Source: Cyclobacterium amurskyense
GTDB lineage: Bacteria > Bacteroidota > Bacteroidia > Cytophagales > Cyclobacteriaceae
Length of the DNA stretch: 64,000 nucleotides
Direction: 5' to 3'
Assembly: GCF_001050135.1 (NCBI RefSeq)
Contig: NZ_CP012040.1
Coordinates: 1,860,001 to 1,924,000 of the forward strand
Shown: one piece after another, positions 63,260 to 64,000 of the stretch
Numbering within the stretch: the stretch's first letter is position 1
Layout of the letters: each line of letters starts with the position of its first letter
The notes under the pieces: model-generated
What the model was told of the DNA's origin: nothing
Databases searched by the model: none
The model's input: only the letters and a program-made list of their open reading frames with translations
Program-made: the position numbers and the translations under genes

Positions 63260-63466
63260 CCGAAATATGCAATAGACATTCTATTACGTGCTGAAATCGC
63301 TTTAAAATGCCCAATCGTTGCTGTTTTCAATTTCACCATAGCAGTGCTATGCTAAAATCTCCAAACAGCCTGATTTTCTTGCGATTGCAACACTTCCCGT
63401 AAACACGGGACAGGCTTCACCCCTGACTATTGGTCAGGACGGAGAAATCCTATTACATAATCCGAG
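63260..63466 (-). repeat. MITE-like element, copy E (207 bp, inverted)
   Basis: Same family as copy B in reverse, of the AACGATTGGG subtype. One terminal base differs (CCGAG for CCGGG). Flanked by TTAAA and TTAAAA. Confidence 0.92.
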
Positions 63467-63642
63467 TTAAAACATAATTTATTCCTTGTCATGCATAAAG
63501 GGAGCAAGTTATGGAATACGGATTTAATAATTATGGTCTAAAAGAATTACATCAAAATCATGCTTATAAACCGTATTTGAAGTCATTTTTACCTATTTTT
63601 CAATGCTCTGGCCTTTATAGTTAAATAATAGCATTTTTTTTA

Positions 63643-63650
63643 TAATTTTG
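63643..63650 (+). promoter_or_regulatory. Possible -7 element (TAATTTTG) for the dioxygenase
   Basis: Fits TAnnTTTG, ~82 nt before the ATG; -33 element not seen. Confidence 0.3.
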
Positions 63651-63731
63651 GACTTCTGCCCTTTGTTTGTCTTTCACCCGGATAAAAGTATCTACAGACA
63701 AAGAGGCTGTATCATTAACTTAATTCAAACT

Positions 63732-64000
63732 ATGGCCATTTCTCAACCAATCAACTTCACCAAATGGATCGATGATCACCGTCATTTATTAAAGCCACCA
63801 ATAGGGAACAAGCAAATGTACCTTAAGAATGATGATTTTATTGTCATGGTGGTAGGTGGACCAAATTCTAGAAAAGACTACCACTACAATGAAGGTGAAG
63901 AGTTTTTCTATCAGGTAGAAGGCGACATTACGCTGAAGATAGTGGAAGATGGTGAAATGAAAGAAGTTTCAATTAAAGAGGGAGAAGTTTTCTTACTGCC
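63732..64000 (+). CDS. 3-hydroxyanthranilate 3,4-dioxygenase, N-terminal part (3' end outside window)
   Basis: 89 codons from ATG 63732, open to the window edge. Text such as INFTKWIDDHRHLLKPPIGN, RKDYHYNEGEEFFYQVEGD and IKEGEVFLLP matches the cupin dioxygenase; iron ligands His and Glu lie in DYHYNEGEE. Opens the ring of 3-hydroxyanthranilate in tryptophan-to-NAD or kynurenine breakdown. Cytosolic. Probably the first gene of an operon outside the window. Confidence 0.93.
   Translation, partial: MAISQPINFTKWIDDHRHLLKPPIGNKQMYLKNDDFIVMVVGGPNSRKDYHYNEGEEFFYQVEGDITLKIVEDGEMKEVSIKEGEVFLL

Larger units (their letters stand above)
63185..63731. other. Divergent intergenic region with repeat copy E
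   Basis: 547 bp. Repeat copy E fills 63260-63466; the remaining part before the dioxygenase holds a TAATTTTG element (63643-63650). Confidence 0.6.

Noticed and set aside
1..64000. CRISPR array, tRNA, rRNA, prophage or transposase
   Set aside because: No regularly spaced repeats, cloverleaf, ribosomal or phage/IS gene signatures were noticed on either strand.

Overview
The window reads as chromosome of a marine Bacteroidetes, most likely a member of the Cyclobacteriaceae (Cyclobacterium/Algoriphagus-like). Reasons: AT-rich intergenic DNA, many proteins starting with lipoprotein or Tat-like signals of Bacteroidetes style, LytTR two-component genes, SusC-free but FKBP-lipoprotein-rich envelope gene content, TAnnTTTG promoter elements, and an anthranilate/kynurenine gene (3-hydroxyanthranilate dioxygenase). 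The genus is inference; no rRNA or tRNA gene is present to settle it.

Layout. 1-4.5 kb: 3' part of uvrA, then an MBOAT/SGNH pair for polysaccharide O-acylation. 4.8-8.1 kb: SUMF1-like protein, Gfo/Idh/MocA oxidoreductase and hydroxypyruvate-isomerase-like TIM barrel, probably a periplasmic sugar-oxidation operon closed by a strong terminator. 8.1-12.9 kb: YcxB-like protein, a Fur regulator, a sodium:solute symporter and a divergent NahK-like sugar kinase. 12.9-21.7 kb: recG, OmpA lipoprotein, RluE-like pseudouridine synthase, MoxR ATPase, LytS/LytTR pair, second LytTR regulator, PhoH. 22-26.6 kb: accessory stretch with a MazG-like hydrolase, YfcC transporter, AraC regulator and a broken toxin-antitoxin pair, bracketed by short palindromic repeats. 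26.5-34.5 kb: S9 peptidase, serine hydrolase, coaX, GNAT, and a VWA/AAA chelatase-like pair. 34.6-45.6 kb: small envelope and stress genes, a YceI/outer-membrane-barrel/ATP-grasp cluster and an ECF sigma/anti-sigma pair. 46-53 kb: SDR, hydrolase, GH5, dxs, scpA and a flippase-like membrane protein. 53.6-63.2 kb: ndk, nrnA with three tandem FKBP lipoproteins, guaB, rsmB-SGNH, a zinc-ribbon/membrane/prmC operon and a thiamine-pyrophosphokinase-like gene; the window ends inside a 3-hydroxyanthranilate dioxygenase gene.

The most notable non-coding content is a family of about 200 bp, non-coding, structured elements with imperfect terminal inverted repeats and constant TTAAA-like flanks (five long copies plus one internally deleted copy), which look like MITEs. 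A second, ~53 bp palindromic repeat occurs four times between 24.5 and 26.6 kb, with direct copies on either side of the AraC gene and of the toxin-antitoxin module. No transposase, integrase, CRISPR array, rRNA or tRNA was seen. Most genes are housekeeping or common Bacteroidetes accessory genes; no large undescribed gene system is obvious.
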